A stretch of DNA of 46,092 nt from Clostridiales bacterium. Lineage in GTDB: Bacteria > Bacillota > Clostridia > Christensenellales > Pumilibacteraceae. The translations under genes were made by a program, and so were the position numbers. This document shows positions 25,070 to 35,200 of the stretch, in pieces. The stretch covers positions 92,501-138,592 of the forward strand of contig JAFLVD010000002.1 in the NCBI GenBank assembly GCA_022508485.1. Direction: 5' to 3'. The notes under the pieces were generated by a model. It was not told the DNA's origin. It was given only the letters and a program-made list of their open reading frames with translations, and did no database searches. Each line of letters begins with the position of its first letter. Positions within the stretch are counted from its first letter, which is position 1.

Positions 25070-25696
25070 TTACTCGCAAAAGGACGAGATAACCGCTTCG
25101 AGTCTTTCGAGCACCTGCTCTCTTCCTATTTTATCGAGCGAGCTTGTAACAATCAGATTGTCGCGCGCAAGCCCTAACGAAGATGCGATTTTTATTTTGG
25201 CATTTCCTGCCTGCGAACGGGACAGCTTGTCCGCTTTGGTAAGCAGCACGGTAAACGGAACGCCCATATCGCGGAAATAGTTTATAAGCGTTTTGTCGAG
25301 ATCGGACGGGTCTCTTCTTATATCCATTAAGCAAAGCGCCTGCGCTATGTCTGCGGCTGCGGCGGAAAAATAGCTTTCGGTGCGAGCGTTCCATTCCTCG
25401 GCGTCTTGCCGTGCCGCGGCGGCAAAGCCGTAGCCGGGAAGATCGACAAAGTAAAACTTTTCGGGGACCGATGTATTTTCTTCCGCGCTTACCCTGACCT
25501 CGAAAACGTTTATAAGCCGAGTGCGACCGGGCGTTGACGAGGTTTTACAGAGCTTGGCGCCCATAAGCATATTGAGCAGGCTCGATTTTCCGCAGTTGGA
25601 CCGTCCGGCGACGCAAATCTGCGGAGTAAAAGCGCCGCCCGACGCTTCGATCGGGTCGGCGCAGCTTTTTATGAAATTAGCCGATTTAACCTTCAT
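25070..25696 (-). CDS. engB: Ribosome-biogenesis GTPase EngB (YsxC/YihA)
   Basis: 208 aa. G1 GRSNCGKSS (31-39), G3 DLPGYGFA and G4 LTKADK are present, and the GRSNCGKSS form with a short N-terminus is typical of EngB. It assists late assembly of the large ribosomal subunit. It starts 19 nt after lon, the same order as lonA-ysxC in Bacillus, and no promoter is seen in the gap. The ribosome site before ATG 25696 is weak. Confidence 0.95.
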   Translation of the reverse strand: MKVKSANFIKSCADPIEASGGAFTPQICVAGRSNCGKSSLLNMLMGAKLCKTSSTPGRTRLINVFEVRVSAEENTSVPEKFYFVDLPGYGFAAAARQDAEEWNARTESYFSAAAADIAQALCLMDIRRDPSDLDKTLINYFRDMGVPFTVLLTKADKLSRSQAGNAKIKIASSLGLARDNLIVTSSLDKIGREQVLERLEAVISSFCE

Positions 25697-25715
25697 TGAG
25701 AGTTTTTACCTGCGA

Positions 25716-28079
25716 TTAAACAAGAGCCACGGCAAATACCTGGTCGATATTGTCGACGAGTATAACGTTCATTTTATCCTTGACTTCGGCAGGAACGTCT
25801 ACGAGGTCTTTTTCGTTTTCCTTAGGAATGATAAGGCGCTTATACCCGGCGCGGAACGCCGCGAGCGATTTTTCCTTTAATCCGCCGATAGGCAGAACCT
25901 TGCCGCGAAGCGTTACCTCGCCCGTCATTGCGACGTCGTGCGCCACCTTTTTGCCGGAGAACGCCGACATCAACGCCGTCGCGATGGTTATACCTGCGCT
26001 CGGCCCGTCCTTAGGGATTGCACCCTCGGGGAAATGCAGATGCACGTCGTACTTACCGAACACGTCGGCGGAAACGCCGAACTTTTCGGCGCGGCAGCGA
26101 ACAAGCGTAAGCGCGGTAATGCACGACTCTTTCATTACGTCGCCGAGGCTGCCCGTTAACTTGATTTCGCCCTTTCCGTCGGGAATAACCGCAACCTCTA
26201 TACTAAGCGTGGTACCGCCTACGCTCGTCCAGGCAAGACCGTTAGCAATACCCACCTCGTCGGTGTCGACTGCCGAGCTTTCCTTGTACTTGGGCGGACC
26301 GAGGAATTCGAGAAGGTCCTTTTTGGTTACTCTGAACGACGAAGGAACTTCCTGCCCTTCTACCGCTTTAAGCGCTATTTTGCGCATGATTGTAGCAATC
26401 TCGCGTTCGAGATTTCTGACGCCGCTCTCGCGCGTGTACGCGGAGATAACGTTCATGATAACAGCGTCGGAAAGCTCTATCTTAATATCTTTAAGACCGT
26501 TTACCTCCGCCTGCTTGGGTTTTAGATACTTTTTGGCAATCTGAAGCTTTTCCTCGTACGTGTAGCCCGAAAGCTCTATTACTTCCAGCCTGTCGAGAAG
26601 CGCCGGCGGAATGGGGTCGAGCGAGTTTGCGGTAGTTACGAACATCACTTTGGATAGGTCGAACGGCATGTCGAGATAGTTGTCTTTAAAGTGGTCGTTC
26701 TGATTGGGGTCGAGCACCTCGAGAAGTGCGCTCGCGGGGTCGCCGTGTATGTCCGCCGTCATTTTGTCTATCTCGTCGAGTAGGAACACGGGGTTATTTA
26801 CGCCCGAAGTGCGTATGCCCTCTATTATCCTACCGGGAAGCGCGGCGACATACGTACGCCTATGACCGCGTATTTCCGCTTCGTCGCGTATTCCGCCGAG
26901 CGACATGGACACAAACTTTTTGTCTGCGGCGCGCGCAATAGAACGCACGATAGACGTTTTGCCTACGCCCGGAGGGCCGACAAAGCAAAGTATGGGCGAC
27001 TTTAAATTTTGTGTAAGCTTGTACACCGCAAGATATTCGAGTATGCGCTCTTTCACCTTTTCAAGTCCGTAATGGTCCTCGGCGAGAATTTTCCGCGCGG
27101 TGTCGAGCGCAATGTCGCCGGGGGTGCTTGTGGACCACGGTAAATCAAGGATAAGGTCGATATACGAACGCGAAACGGTCGCCTCGGGTGTGGACGGACT
27201 CATTTTTTCCAGCCTCGATATTTCCTTTTCAGCCTTTTCATAGGCGTAACCGGGAAGCTGACCTTGCATTTCGGCAAGCCGCGCTCTTAAATCCTCTATC
27301 TCGTCCGCGTCCTCGCCAAGCTCTTCCTTAATGGCGCGAATCTGCTCGCGCAGGTAATATTCCTTTTGGTTTTTATCGATGTTCTGCCTGACTTTGGCGG
27401 ATATCGACTTTTCGAGCGCGCGGATTTCCACCTCACGGGCAAGCACAGTTAAAATCTGTTCGTACTGCTCGGACAGCGTTTTTGTCTGTAAAATATTCTG
27501 CTTTTCGGTATCGGACGAAAAAATGTAGCTTGCTATCGTGGACACGAACCGCTCGCCGTCGTCAACCGACAGCGTGCTCAGTACGTCGCCCGGCATTTTG
27601 GTATCGATTCTGCGGTATTCCTTAAACTGCTCGTCGAGCCGACGTTTAACCGCCTCGAAGTAAATGGGGTCGTCCGGCTCGTACGCGTACTCTTTCAGCG
27701 TTACTTCAAAGTACGGCGTAAGCGACACGTACGAATCGATTTCCATGCGCCGCCCTGCCATAAACACGACGCGCATCGCGTCGCCGGGAAGGCGCTGAAC
27801 CTGCTTAATCGTAGCAAGCACGCCCACGCGGTAAATGTCCTGCGGCGCGGGATTGACCATTGTCGCGCGCTTTTGCGCAACGAGAAAAACGCTCTCGCCC
27901 GACTCGACGGCTTGGCTTATCGCGGCATACGACTTGTCGCGCACCAAATCAAAGTGAACCGCCTGCCCCGGAAAAACGACTTTTCCGCGGAAGGCAATCA
28001 TCTTGTACGTTTTGGGCTGGGACGCAAGCCTATCTACGCCGTAATCCTCTATTGACTTGTTTTCCATATCTCCTATCAT
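25716..28079 (-). CDS. lon: ATP-dependent Lon protease (LonA type)
   Basis: 787 aa from ATG 28079. An N-terminal substrate-binding domain (about 20-220), a coiled-coil hairpin, an AAA+ module with GPPGVGKTS and FLLDEIDKM, and a C-terminal serine protease domain are complete. The catalytic dyad is Ser694 in KDGPSAG and Lys737 in GLKEKS. It degrades misfolded and regulatory proteins in the cytoplasm. A second ATG at 28067 (MENKSIEDYG) has AGGAG only 2 nt away, so 28079 is kept. The 440-nt upstream gap begins with the terminator of the previous gene and then holds a tandem 83-bp repeat with promoter-like cores, which must drive this gene. I saw no CIRCE or CtsR site. Confidence 0.96.
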   Translation of the reverse strand: MIGDMENKSIEDYGVDRLASQPKTYKMIAFRGKVVFPGQAVHFDLVRDKSYAAISQAVESGESVFLVAQKRATMVNPAPQDIYRVGVLATIKQVQRLPGDAMRVVFMAGRRMEIDSYVSLTPYFEVTLKEYAYEPDDPIYFEAVKRRLDEQFKEYRRIDTKMPGDVLSTLSVDDGERFVSTIASYIFSSDTEKQNILQTKTLSEQYEQILTVLAREVEIRALEKSISAKVRQNIDKNQKEYYLREQIRAIKEELGEDADEIEDLRARLAEMQGQLPGYAYEKAEKEISRLEKMSPSTPEATVSRSYIDLILDLPWSTSTPGDIALDTARKILAEDHYGLEKVKERILEYLAVYKLTQNLKSPILCFVGPPGVGKTSIVRSIARAADKKFVSMSLGGIRDEAEIRGHRRTYVAALPGRIIEGIRTSGVNNPVFLLDEIDKMTADIHGDPASALLEVLDPNQNDHFKDNYLDMPFDLSKVMFVTTANSLDPIPPALLDRLEVIELSGYTYEEKLQIAKKYLKPKQAEVNGLKDIKIELSDAVIMNVISAYTRESGVRNLEREIATIMRKIALKAVEGQEVPSSFRVTKKDLLEFLGPPKYKESSAVDTDEVGIANGLAWTSVGGTTLSIEVAVIPDGKGEIKLTGSLGDVMKESCITALTLVRCRAEKFGVSADVFGKYDVHLHFPEGAIPKDGPSAGITIATALMSAFSGKKVAHDVAMTGEVTLRGKVLPIGGLKEKSLAAFRAGYKRLIIPKENEKDLVDVPAEVKDKMNVILVDNIDQVFAVALV

Positions 28080-28131
28080 ATTATTTCCAATCTCGCTCTT
28101 ATTTTATTGTTGTTCCTTTGTTTTTCTCGGT

Positions 28132-28425
28132 AACGTTCTTTCCGCAACCGTGGTTATATATTATATCACAATCACAGATTGATTCTTTGATTTCGTTTGC
28201 TTTCGTTAATACCAAACGTTCTTTCCGTAACCGTGGTTATATATTATATCACAATCACAGATTGATTCCTTTATTTCGTTTGCTTTCGTTAATACCAAAC
28301 GTTCTTTCCGCAACTGTGGTTATATATTATATCACAATCACAGATTGATTCTTTAATTTCGTTTGCTTTTGTTAATATCAAACGTTCTTTCCGCAACTGT
28401 GGTTATATATTATATCACAATCACA
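28132..28425 (-). repeat. 83-bp tandem repeat (about 3.5 copies), each with an extended -10 promoter core, upstream of lon
   Basis: Copies begin at 28132, 28215, 28298 and 28381; the last is cut after 45 bp. Copies differ at only a few bases. All four keep the 45-bp core, which on the minus strand contains TGATATAAT, an extended -10 sequence, at 28160, 28243, 28326 and 28409 (low end). Only the outermost core has a -35 box: TTGTAA at 28432-28437, spacer 17 bp. The other three have AAAGAA there. A direct repeat TGTGAT TGTGAT precedes every -10. Confidence 0.9.
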
Positions 28426-28437
28426 ACGATTTTACAA
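28409..28437 (-). promoter_or_regulatory. Outermost and best promoter of the lon array
   Basis: TTGTAA (28432-28437), 17-bp spacer, TATAAT (28409-28414) with TGA directly before the -10 box. Transcripts from here would carry three downstream copies of the core in a leader of about 325 nt. Confidence 0.7.
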
Positions 28438-28462
28438 GTGTTTAAAAGGACAGGTTTTACAA

Positions 28463-28495
28463 ATAAAAACGGCAACCGAGCGATCCCGATTGCCG
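28463..28495 (-). terminator. Intrinsic terminator after the diacylglycerol kinase family gene
   Basis: CGGCAATCG and CGGTTGCCG form a 9-bp stem with one G-U pair around an 8-nt loop, followed by TTTTTATTT. It isolates lon from upstream transcription. Confidence 0.87.
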
Positions 28496-28519
28496 CAAAA
28501 GCCGTAAATCAAAGCTTAC

Positions 28520-29359
28520 TTACGCATGTACGGTATACTCCGTTACGTTTAGTACGGTTTCTCCGTCTATCTGAAGCGCGGTGGGAAGGTTGAATTTAAC
28601 CGTTATGTCCTTTCCGGTTACGAATTTAATAAGTTTCGTGTATTTTACATGCTCGCCCTTAAACACCTTAGGAAAGCGAATAAGAGTGCCAAGCCTGCCG
28701 GTGGTGTGCCACACCACAAGCGTAACCGTTCCTTCGGCATTGGATCTGTCCTGCCCGGGAGCAATCATCATTCCGCCGCCGTAGTATCTGCCCTTCATGG
28801 AAGCGGCAATCCACACCTTTTTATAAGAAAGCTCTTGCCCGTCGATTGTTACCGTCGCGCTGCGCGGCTTAAACTTAAACAGCAAGCCGTTTATCGCTAT
28901 CGACGTGTAGTTAACCTTCTTTGTGGAAATTTTCTTTTGCCTGTCGCCTTCCTCGCAGCAATAACCGTCAATGCCGAAGCCTATGCCGTTGATAAACTTT
29001 TTTGTCATGCCGTTTACCGTTACGGTGGGAAGATTTTCTATATATTTATTAAGACGGATAAAGTCGCCGTCCATGCCGACGTCGTGCATAAAGTCGTTGC
29101 CGTTGCCGGTAGGAATATAATCGATATCGCAAGGCGGCTCGATTCCGTCGATATCGTTAACAAAGTTGTTAATAGTGCCGTCGCCGCCCGAAAGGATTAC
29201 TCTGTCATCGGCAGTCAAAGACCCCAAAAACTCTTTTACATCGAGCTTGGTTATATCCTTGTATTCTGTTTCGCCCGTCAGCTTACCCTCGAGGTAGTCG
29301 TGCGTGGCTTTTTCGCCCGTGGAGTTGTTGGCAAGCGGATTATAAAGTATATACTGCAT
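28520..29359 (-). CDS. Diacylglycerol/lipid kinase family protein (DagK/YegS type)
   Basis: 279 aa. The catalytic-domain signature GGDGT lies at 58-62, with PTGNGNDF downstream and a Gly-rich GIGFGIDG near the domain border, the usual order in the family. It probably phosphorylates diacylglycerol or a related lipid at the inner membrane face; in Gram-positives this recycles the diacylglycerol left from lipoteichoic acid synthesis. The substrate cannot be fixed from sequence. ATG 29359 follows AAGGTG at 5 nt; it has its own promoter and terminator. Confidence 0.9.
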   Translation of the reverse strand: MQYILYNPLANNSTGEKATHDYLEGKLTGETEYKDITKLDVKEFLGSLTADDRVILSGGDGTINNFVNDIDGIEPPCDIDYIPTGNGNDFMHDVGMDGDFIRLNKYIENLPTVTVNGMTKKFINGIGFGIDGYCCEEGDRQKKISTKKVNYTSIAINGLLFKFKPRSATVTIDGQELSYKKVWIAASMKGRYYGGGMMIAPGQDRSNAEGTVTLVVWHTTGRLGTLIRFPKVFKGEHVKYTKLIKFVTGKDITVKFNLPTALQIDGETVLNVTEYTVHA

Positions 29360-29391
29360 AATTACACCTTAAAAAGTTATTTTCCGATAAT

Positions 29392-29420
29392 ATTATACAA
29401 TATATTATAAAATCAGTCAA
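29392..29420 (-). promoter_or_regulatory. Promoter of the diacylglycerol kinase family gene
   Basis: TTGACT (29415-29420), 17-bp spacer, TATAAT (29392-29397), 32 nt before the ATG. Confidence 0.85.
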
Positions 29421-29506
29421 TATGAAATATGTAAAATTTCGGTACTTATTTGTACGATTGTTGTAAATATTTAATCGGATAGAAAAAGTCGAACGGTTCG
29501 GAAAGA

Positions 29507-30679
29507 TTATTTCCGCGCTATGCCGCTTTTTACCGCCTCGTCCTTAACAGCTTTTGCGACTGCCTTTACGACGCGAGGGTCGAGCGGCGTGGGAATAATG
29601 TAGTCGGGGCAAAGCTCGCTGTCGTCTACAAGTGCGGCAAGCGCTTTTGCAGCCGCTTTTTTCATTCCTTCCGTTATGTCTGTTGCGCGCGCGTCGAGGG
29701 CGCCGCGGAAAATTCCGGGGAAAACCAAAACGTTGTTAATCTGGTTGGGTTTTCCGGACGCGCCCGTGCCCACCACGGCGGCGCCGGCCTCTATCGCCTC
29801 TTCGCGCGTAATCTCGGGGACGGGATTTGCAAGCGGCAACACGATAGGTTTTTTCGCCATGCTCTTTACCATTTCGGGCTTGACTATTCCGGGTGCGGAC
29901 ACGCCGAGGAAAACGTCCGCGCCGCGCATAATGTCGGCAAGCGAACCTTTGAGCTTATCCTTATTCGTAAACGTGGCAAGCTCGGCGTGCGCCGGGTTTG
30001 TATACGTTCCGCCCTCGCAAATGGCGCCCGCCCTGCCGGCGCAAACAACGTCGCCCACACCGAGCGATAAAAAGAATTTGGCAATCGCAACGCCGGCGGC
30101 GCCTGCGCCGCTTATAACGACGCGAATGTTTTTAATATCCTTGCCAACAACTTTAAGCGCATTAATCAGCGCCGCGCCAGACACGATTGCCGTGCCGTGC
30201 TGGTCGTCGTGGAATACGGGTATATCGCACTTTTCTTTAAGCCTGCGCTCTATCTCAAAACAGCGCGGCGCGGAAATATCCTCGAGGTTTATTCCGCCGT
30301 AGCTTTTGCTTATGGCGGCGACGATATTTACTATCTCGTCGGTGTCCTTTGTGTCGAGACAGACCGCCGTCGCGTCGATATCCGCAAACTTTTTAAACAG
30401 CGCGCACTTACCTTCCATAACAGGCATAGCCGCTTCGGGACCGATGTCGCCAAGCCCCAGTACGGCCGTGCCGTCCGTTATTACCGCTACGATATTGTGG
30501 CGGCGCGTAAGATCGTACACCTTGCTTTTGTCCGAAGCAATTTCCAAGCATGCGCGCGATACGCCGGGCGTATAGCAAAGCGCAAGGTCGTCGAGCGAGT
30601 CGATAGGCGCGCGAAGCTTTGTTTCCATCTTGCCTGCCCACTCGTAATGCTTTTTAAGTGATTTTTCGAGAATGTCCAT
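29507..30679 (-). CDS. NAD(P)-dependent malic enzyme
   Basis: 390 aa, the short bacterial form without a phosphotransacetylase domain. Motifs are [37 protein letters not shown] (seen as two adjoining blocks), LEDISAP with the metal-binding acid, [10 protein letters not shown] and the nucleotide-binding [12 protein letters not shown]. It oxidatively decarboxylates malate to pyruvate, linking C4 acids to pyruvate in fermentation. ATG 30679 follows AGAGGAAA. It lies 61 nt after the flippase-like gene with no clear promoter between, so co-transcription is likely. Cofactor choice is not decided. Confidence 0.94.
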   Translation of the reverse strand: MDILEKSLKKHYEWAGKMETKLRAPIDSLDDLALCYTPGVSRACLEIASDKSKVYDLTRRHNIVAVITDGTAVLGLGDIGPEAAMPVMEGKCALFKKFADIDATAVCLDTKDTDEIVNIVAAISKSYGGINLEDISAPRCFEIERRLKEKCDIPVFHDDQHGTAIVSGAALINALKVVGKDIKNIRVVISGAGAAGVAIAKFFLSLGVGDVVCAGRAGAICEGGTYTNPAHAELATFTNKDKLKGSLADIMRGADVFLGVSAPGIVKPEMVKSMAKKPIVLPLANPVPEITREEAIEAGAAVVGTGASGKPNQINNVLVFPGIFRGALDARATDITEGMKKAAAKALAALVDDSELCPDYIIPTPLDPRVVKAVAKAVKDEAVKSGIARK

Positions 30680-30740
30680 AATTTCCTCTTTTCGGTTTTA
30701 TGCGTGTTATTTTACTTTCCGATAGAAAGCGAATTTACTT

Positions 30741-31982
30741 TTACGTCTGTTCTGCGGTCTCGGTTGCCGTTTCAAGGACCGTTCCTCCGCCCGGATCGTC
30801 CGCGTCGGTTTCGATTTGCGGCGGACCGTCCTCGTCCGAATTTTCGGAAGCGGCTTCGGCTTCGGAACCCGGCGTCTCGCTTTCGTCCTCGTCCTCGTCA
30901 TCGCCAACGCCTTCGTCCGCTTTTATCCTGCCCTCTTTAACGCCGACAATGTGGTAAACCCAAGTGTACACGCCCGTTACAAGCATACAGATATAATACT
31001 GAATAACGCGCGAGATCATCATGGCTACGAGAATAAACGAATTGTCGTAGCCGGGGTGTAAAGAGTAAATGTTATAGTACATCAGCTCGTAAGCGCCGAC
31101 GCCGCCCGGAATAGGCACGCAGCTGTATCCGTAGAACACAAGCACTTGCGCCGAGAAAAGGGTTACGGGATCCGAATCGGGCTTAACGGAAAGGCATATA
31201 AATACGGGAATAAGGAATTGCGCAGTACGCTGTAAGACATTGAATATAAGCGCCTCGATTATGGCGGACGGATGATTTTTAAGATCGGCACGGCAAGAGC
31301 GGAACTTTTCGACTTCCTGTTCCAGTTTTTTATGCCACTTTTCGGGCTTTTTGATTATTCTTATTTTGGTAAGGACCCGAATAAGCCAATTACCTATTTT
31401 AAGTATAACCTTGCCGAAAAACATGCAAGCGATAAACAGTCCCAACAAAAGCACCTGTATTACGGCGCCGAAAATTATGAGCGCCTGCGGAAACACCACC
31501 CCTATCTCTGAAAACATGTGGGGTCTGAGAATAAGCGCCATAACGCCCGAAAAAACAATGGCAAACGAGTGTCCCACAAGGTTGACTACAAGTGCGAAGC
31601 TCGCCTTGCCGGCACCCATGCCGTCGCGCGCCATGTAAAAAGCCGAGGCCGGCTGTCCGCCGGTTGCCGACGGGGTTATTGCAGAATAGTACGAATCGGA
31701 CGCGGCGTAAGCAATAGATTGATAAAACTTGCTTTTGTGTCCGAGTTTTCGCACTATTAAGAACAGCGCCATCGCCTCGAACAGAATAAACAGCACCATA
31801 CACCCGAAAGCCGCAACGATAAAGTACGGATTTGCGGAACCGAAAAAAGCGCCGATGTTTTCAAAACTCAGTCCGTCTTCCTTAAAGTTAACGATCAATA
31901 CCGTGATTGTTATCGCTATGAGCACTACTACGAAAGTTAAATTAAGTAGCTGCTTTTTTACGGATTTGGGTAGCTTTTTCAT
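30741..31982 (-). CDS. MprF/AglD-type flippase-like membrane protein (LPG synthase transmembrane family)
   Basis: 413 aa with about eight membrane segments. The pattern of ITPSATGGQPASAFYM, then VLVFYGYSCVPIPGGVGAYE near the end, is typical of the lysylphosphatidylglycerol-synthase transmembrane family (UPF0104-like). There is no C-terminal aminoacyl-transferase domain, so it is not a full MprF and probably moves or binds a lipid. The last 75 residues are very acidic, rich in Glu, Asp, Ser and Thr, and unusual for the family. It has its own consensus promoter; the ribosome site before ATG 31982 is weak. Confidence 0.85.
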   Translation of the reverse strand: MKKLPKSVKKQLLNLTFVVVLIAITITVLIVNFKEDGLSFENIGAFFGSANPYFIVAAFGCMVLFILFEAMALFLIVRKLGHKSKFYQSIAYAASDSYYSAITPSATGGQPASAFYMARDGMGAGKASFALVVNLVGHSFAIVFSGVMALILRPHMFSEIGVVFPQALIIFGAVIQVLLLGLFIACMFFGKVILKIGNWLIRVLTKIRIIKKPEKWHKKLEQEVEKFRSCRADLKNHPSAIIEALIFNVLQRTAQFLIPVFICLSVKPDSDPVTLFSAQVLVFYGYSCVPIPGGVGAYELMYYNIYSLHPGYDNSFILVAMMISRVIQYYICMLVTGVYTWVYHIVGVKEGRIKADEGVGDDEDEDESETPGSEAEAASENSDEDGPPQIETDADDPGGGTVLETATETAEQT

Positions 31983-32008
31983 GGTAAAGCATTTCTCGTG
32001 AGATTACT

Positions 32009-32037
32009 ATACTACCATATTTACCGCAAAATGTCAA
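32009..32037 (-). promoter_or_regulatory. Promoter of the flippase-like/malic enzyme unit
   Basis: TTGACA (32032-32037), 17-bp spacer, TAGTAT (32009-32014). Confidence 0.82.
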
Positions 32038-32055
32038 ACGTTTATCCATTCGCAA

Positions 32056-32083
32056 GCCGCCGCGCAAATCACGGCGCGGCGAC
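32056..32083. other. GC-rich hairpin upstream of the flippase-like promoter
   Basis: GTCGCCGCGC and GCGCGGCGGC on the minus strand form a 10-bp stem (one G-U) around an 8-nt loop, about 20 bp before the -35 box. No T run follows on either strand, so it is not a simple intrinsic terminator. It may help end transcription from the BspA-like gene, whose 3' region otherwise shows no terminator. Confidence 0.5.
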
Positions 32084-32244
32084 GTAATTACCCTCACCTA
32101 AAATCCATGCGCACCGAAAACGCTTATACGCATATCGGTAAAGCGGTAAGAAAAAGCGGTTATTAATTATCTATACGGTGGCGCGGATTTATTTAACCGC
32201 AAAATCCTCGAAAAGATAAATGTTTATCGTCCGAACGCGTACGG

Positions 32245-35200
32245 TTACGTTCTTCTCCACTCGCCCGGATAATTTTTAAGTAAGCTCGCGTTTGCCGCGG
32301 CGTCCGAGGTTACCGTAACCGTCCTTACCGCGCCGCCTTTATTTTTGGCAAGCCAAGTACCGGTCGTTTTAACGAAGGTAACGCTTACAAGCGATTGATC
32401 GTTAAACGCGCCTGCCCCTATCCATACTACACCCGAACCGACCGTGATATTTTCGATATTGCGCGAATAAAACGCGTTTGCCGAAACAGTGCGGATATTG
32501 TCGGCGATTACGTATTCGGTAGAGGTAAAATCGTCGTTTGTGTCTAATATGTGATTGCCGAGTATAAGCACTCCGCCCTCCCAATTAGCGGCGTTGTTAT
32601 AAAAAGCTGTGCCGTAAAACGCATTCTTACCCATGTAGGTAACATGGTCGTCGGTGAACTCTATTTCCGCGAGAATGGCGCAATTCATAAAAGCCTCGTC
32701 GCCTATAAACGTTACCGTCGAAGGAATAGTTACTTTCGTAAGAGTGGTGTTGCCTTTAAACGTTCCGGCAGGAATAGATGCTACGTCGGGTATAACAAGC
32801 TCTGAACTTACTTCGCCCTGAATACTCATGCTCTTTGCGTAGTACATAGGGCTTGACAGCGCGCTTGCAAAGGTTACGGCAAACCACTGCATAACGCTAC
32901 CTTTATACGTTACGTCGCTAAGAGATGTACAGCCACCGAATGCGTCCGTACCGATTTTACGGACCGAAACCGGAATGGTAACGCTAATAAGCCCGGTGCA
33001 ATTTTCGAAAGCGTACTCGCTTATTACGGTTGTTCCGTCTTTGATAACAAACTCGCTTACCGAATCGGTAAAGTACGCACCGTCCGCTTTAATAAGGAAT
33101 TTACCGAGATACAGCGCCCCACCCGTCCAGTTGGATTTGTTATTGAATAAAGCGGTATTATTAAACGCTCTTAATCCTATATCCGTAACGGAGTCGGGCA
33201 TATCGATGCTTTCAAGACTCGTACAGCCGCTGAATGCAAGTGTTCCGATGTACACAAGGTTGTCGGCAAGAGTTATATCGCTTAGCTTTATGCAGTTTGC
33301 AAACGCGTTGTACTCTATCCTCGTGAGCTGGGACGCACCGTCGTAAAATTCAACCGTCGTAAGCGACGGGCAGTTAATAAACGCGCCCTCGCCTATAACC
33401 GTAACGGTGGCAGGAATCTTTACTTTTACGATATGTCCGTTGCTGGAAAAAGCGGATTTACCTATTGCGCCGACGACAATCTTTTCGTAAGAATCGGGCG
33501 CTTGGCGGAACGACGGAATTATTATCTCGCTCGCCGTGCCGAGTCCGTTATCGTTTTTGACGGTGTACGACTTGCCGTCGCTCGACAGCTCGTACGTAAG
33601 CCCGTCAGTGCCGTCGTAACGGCAGATGTTAGTCGAACTATAATCATGCGACTCGATAAGCGTGTGGCTTGTATCTATGGCGCAAACGAGAGTATGCGTA
33701 GTCGCGGTGCTTTCGACAAGCGTCCAATCGTGGCCGAGCGCAGTGCCCGTATGCGCGGTAACCGTCGTGTGTCCGCACACCGAGCAGGTATTGACCGTTG
33801 CCGAATCGTGCTCGCAGTCGGCAGGCCGAGTAGTTACCTCGTAGCTGTGAGAGCCATACTCTCTTGTGTTGCACACGCCGCACACGCGAGTATGCTGCAA
33901 TGTACCGACTAAATTAACGTTAATCCAATTACTCCAATTATGACCGAGAGCGGCGCCTTCGTCCCTATCCACATGGAAGCAGTCCTCGCAAACGTCGATA
34001 TCCACCTGCGGCTTTGTGCACGTAGCGGCTTGACTCGACGACTTCATGCGGCAAGACTCGGTTTCCTCGTCCGAGCAGCCCGTGCGCAAGCAGTAGTGAG
34101 TATGGGTGTGGTGCTCGTCGTTATCGCCGGAATACAACCATTCGCCCCAATTATGCCCAAGCGCGGTACCCTCGTCCGTCTGCGTACTAGCGTACGAACA
34201 TGTAGCAAGCGAGCACGTATAAACGGTAAAAGCGTCGGTTTTGCACGTTCTGTCCGTTCTTACGCTTATAACCGTTCCGACATTGCCTACGACAACGCCC
34301 TTTTCCTCGTCGCCGCAATCGTCGCGCTTACAGTAGCGCGAGTGGGTGTGAGCGTATGGATCGGCGGTATCGTCGTCGAGTACGTAGTCTGTCCAGTCGT
34401 GTCCGAGCTTATCTTTAAAGTCGGACGCGAATTCGTTTCCGCAAACTTCGCAGGCGTACTCGGTGTAGCCTACCGCATCGCACGATGGAAGCACCGTTTT
34501 ACCGGCAGTGTTCACGCAGTCGTCATCCTCGTACGCCTCGCATCTGTAACATGATTTTCTATGCTTATAAACGCCGTCTACGGTTCCGTAAAACAATACG
34601 TTTTCGTTCCACAGGTGTCCGAGCGCCGAGGCCGTTTCGTGTTCGTGATTGTCGCCGCAAAGAGCGCAGGTATGTATAAGCTTACCGCTTTCCGTGCAAG
34701 TCGGAAGAAGCTCGATTTCATCAAACTCGCACTCTTCCGTTTCCGAATAGTTGCAGTTTCGGCAAAAAACGGAATGAGTATCGTAACCGTAGTTTTCATA
34801 ATAAAGCTCATGACCGGCCGCCGCAATCTCTACGGGCGCAACGACGATATCGCCGCAGCGCGAACAGCTTTTTCCCTCGGTAAAGCCGACGGTTTCGCAC
34901 CCTGCCGGAACTGCCGCAATAACAACGCTCGCGTCGTGTCCGAGCGCCGGGGTTGTTTTTGTGTCGAGCTCGAAGCAGTTCGCACATGCGTAAACGGTCT
35001 CGCCGGCATGTGTGCAGGTCGCCTCCGTCTCGCGCTGTAATTGCCAGTCGTGCCCGGTCGCCGGAATCGGTTCCGTAATAGTCTTGCCACACTTCACGCA
35101 AACGCCCGTACGCTCGCCTGCCTCGGTGCACGTCGCTTGTTTTGTTATCTCGTAGCTTGCCGCCGTATGATCGTGAACTTTTGCATTCCCGTCGTTACAT

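Noticed and set aside
28080-28131. CIRCE or CtsR heat-shock operator before lon
   Set aside because: I looked for the TTAGCACTC/GAGTGCTAA pair and for tandem GGTCAAA-type heptamers and found neither.
28132-28425. CRISPR array
   Set aside because: The whole 83-bp unit is repeated with no unique spacers, and no cas gene is nearby.
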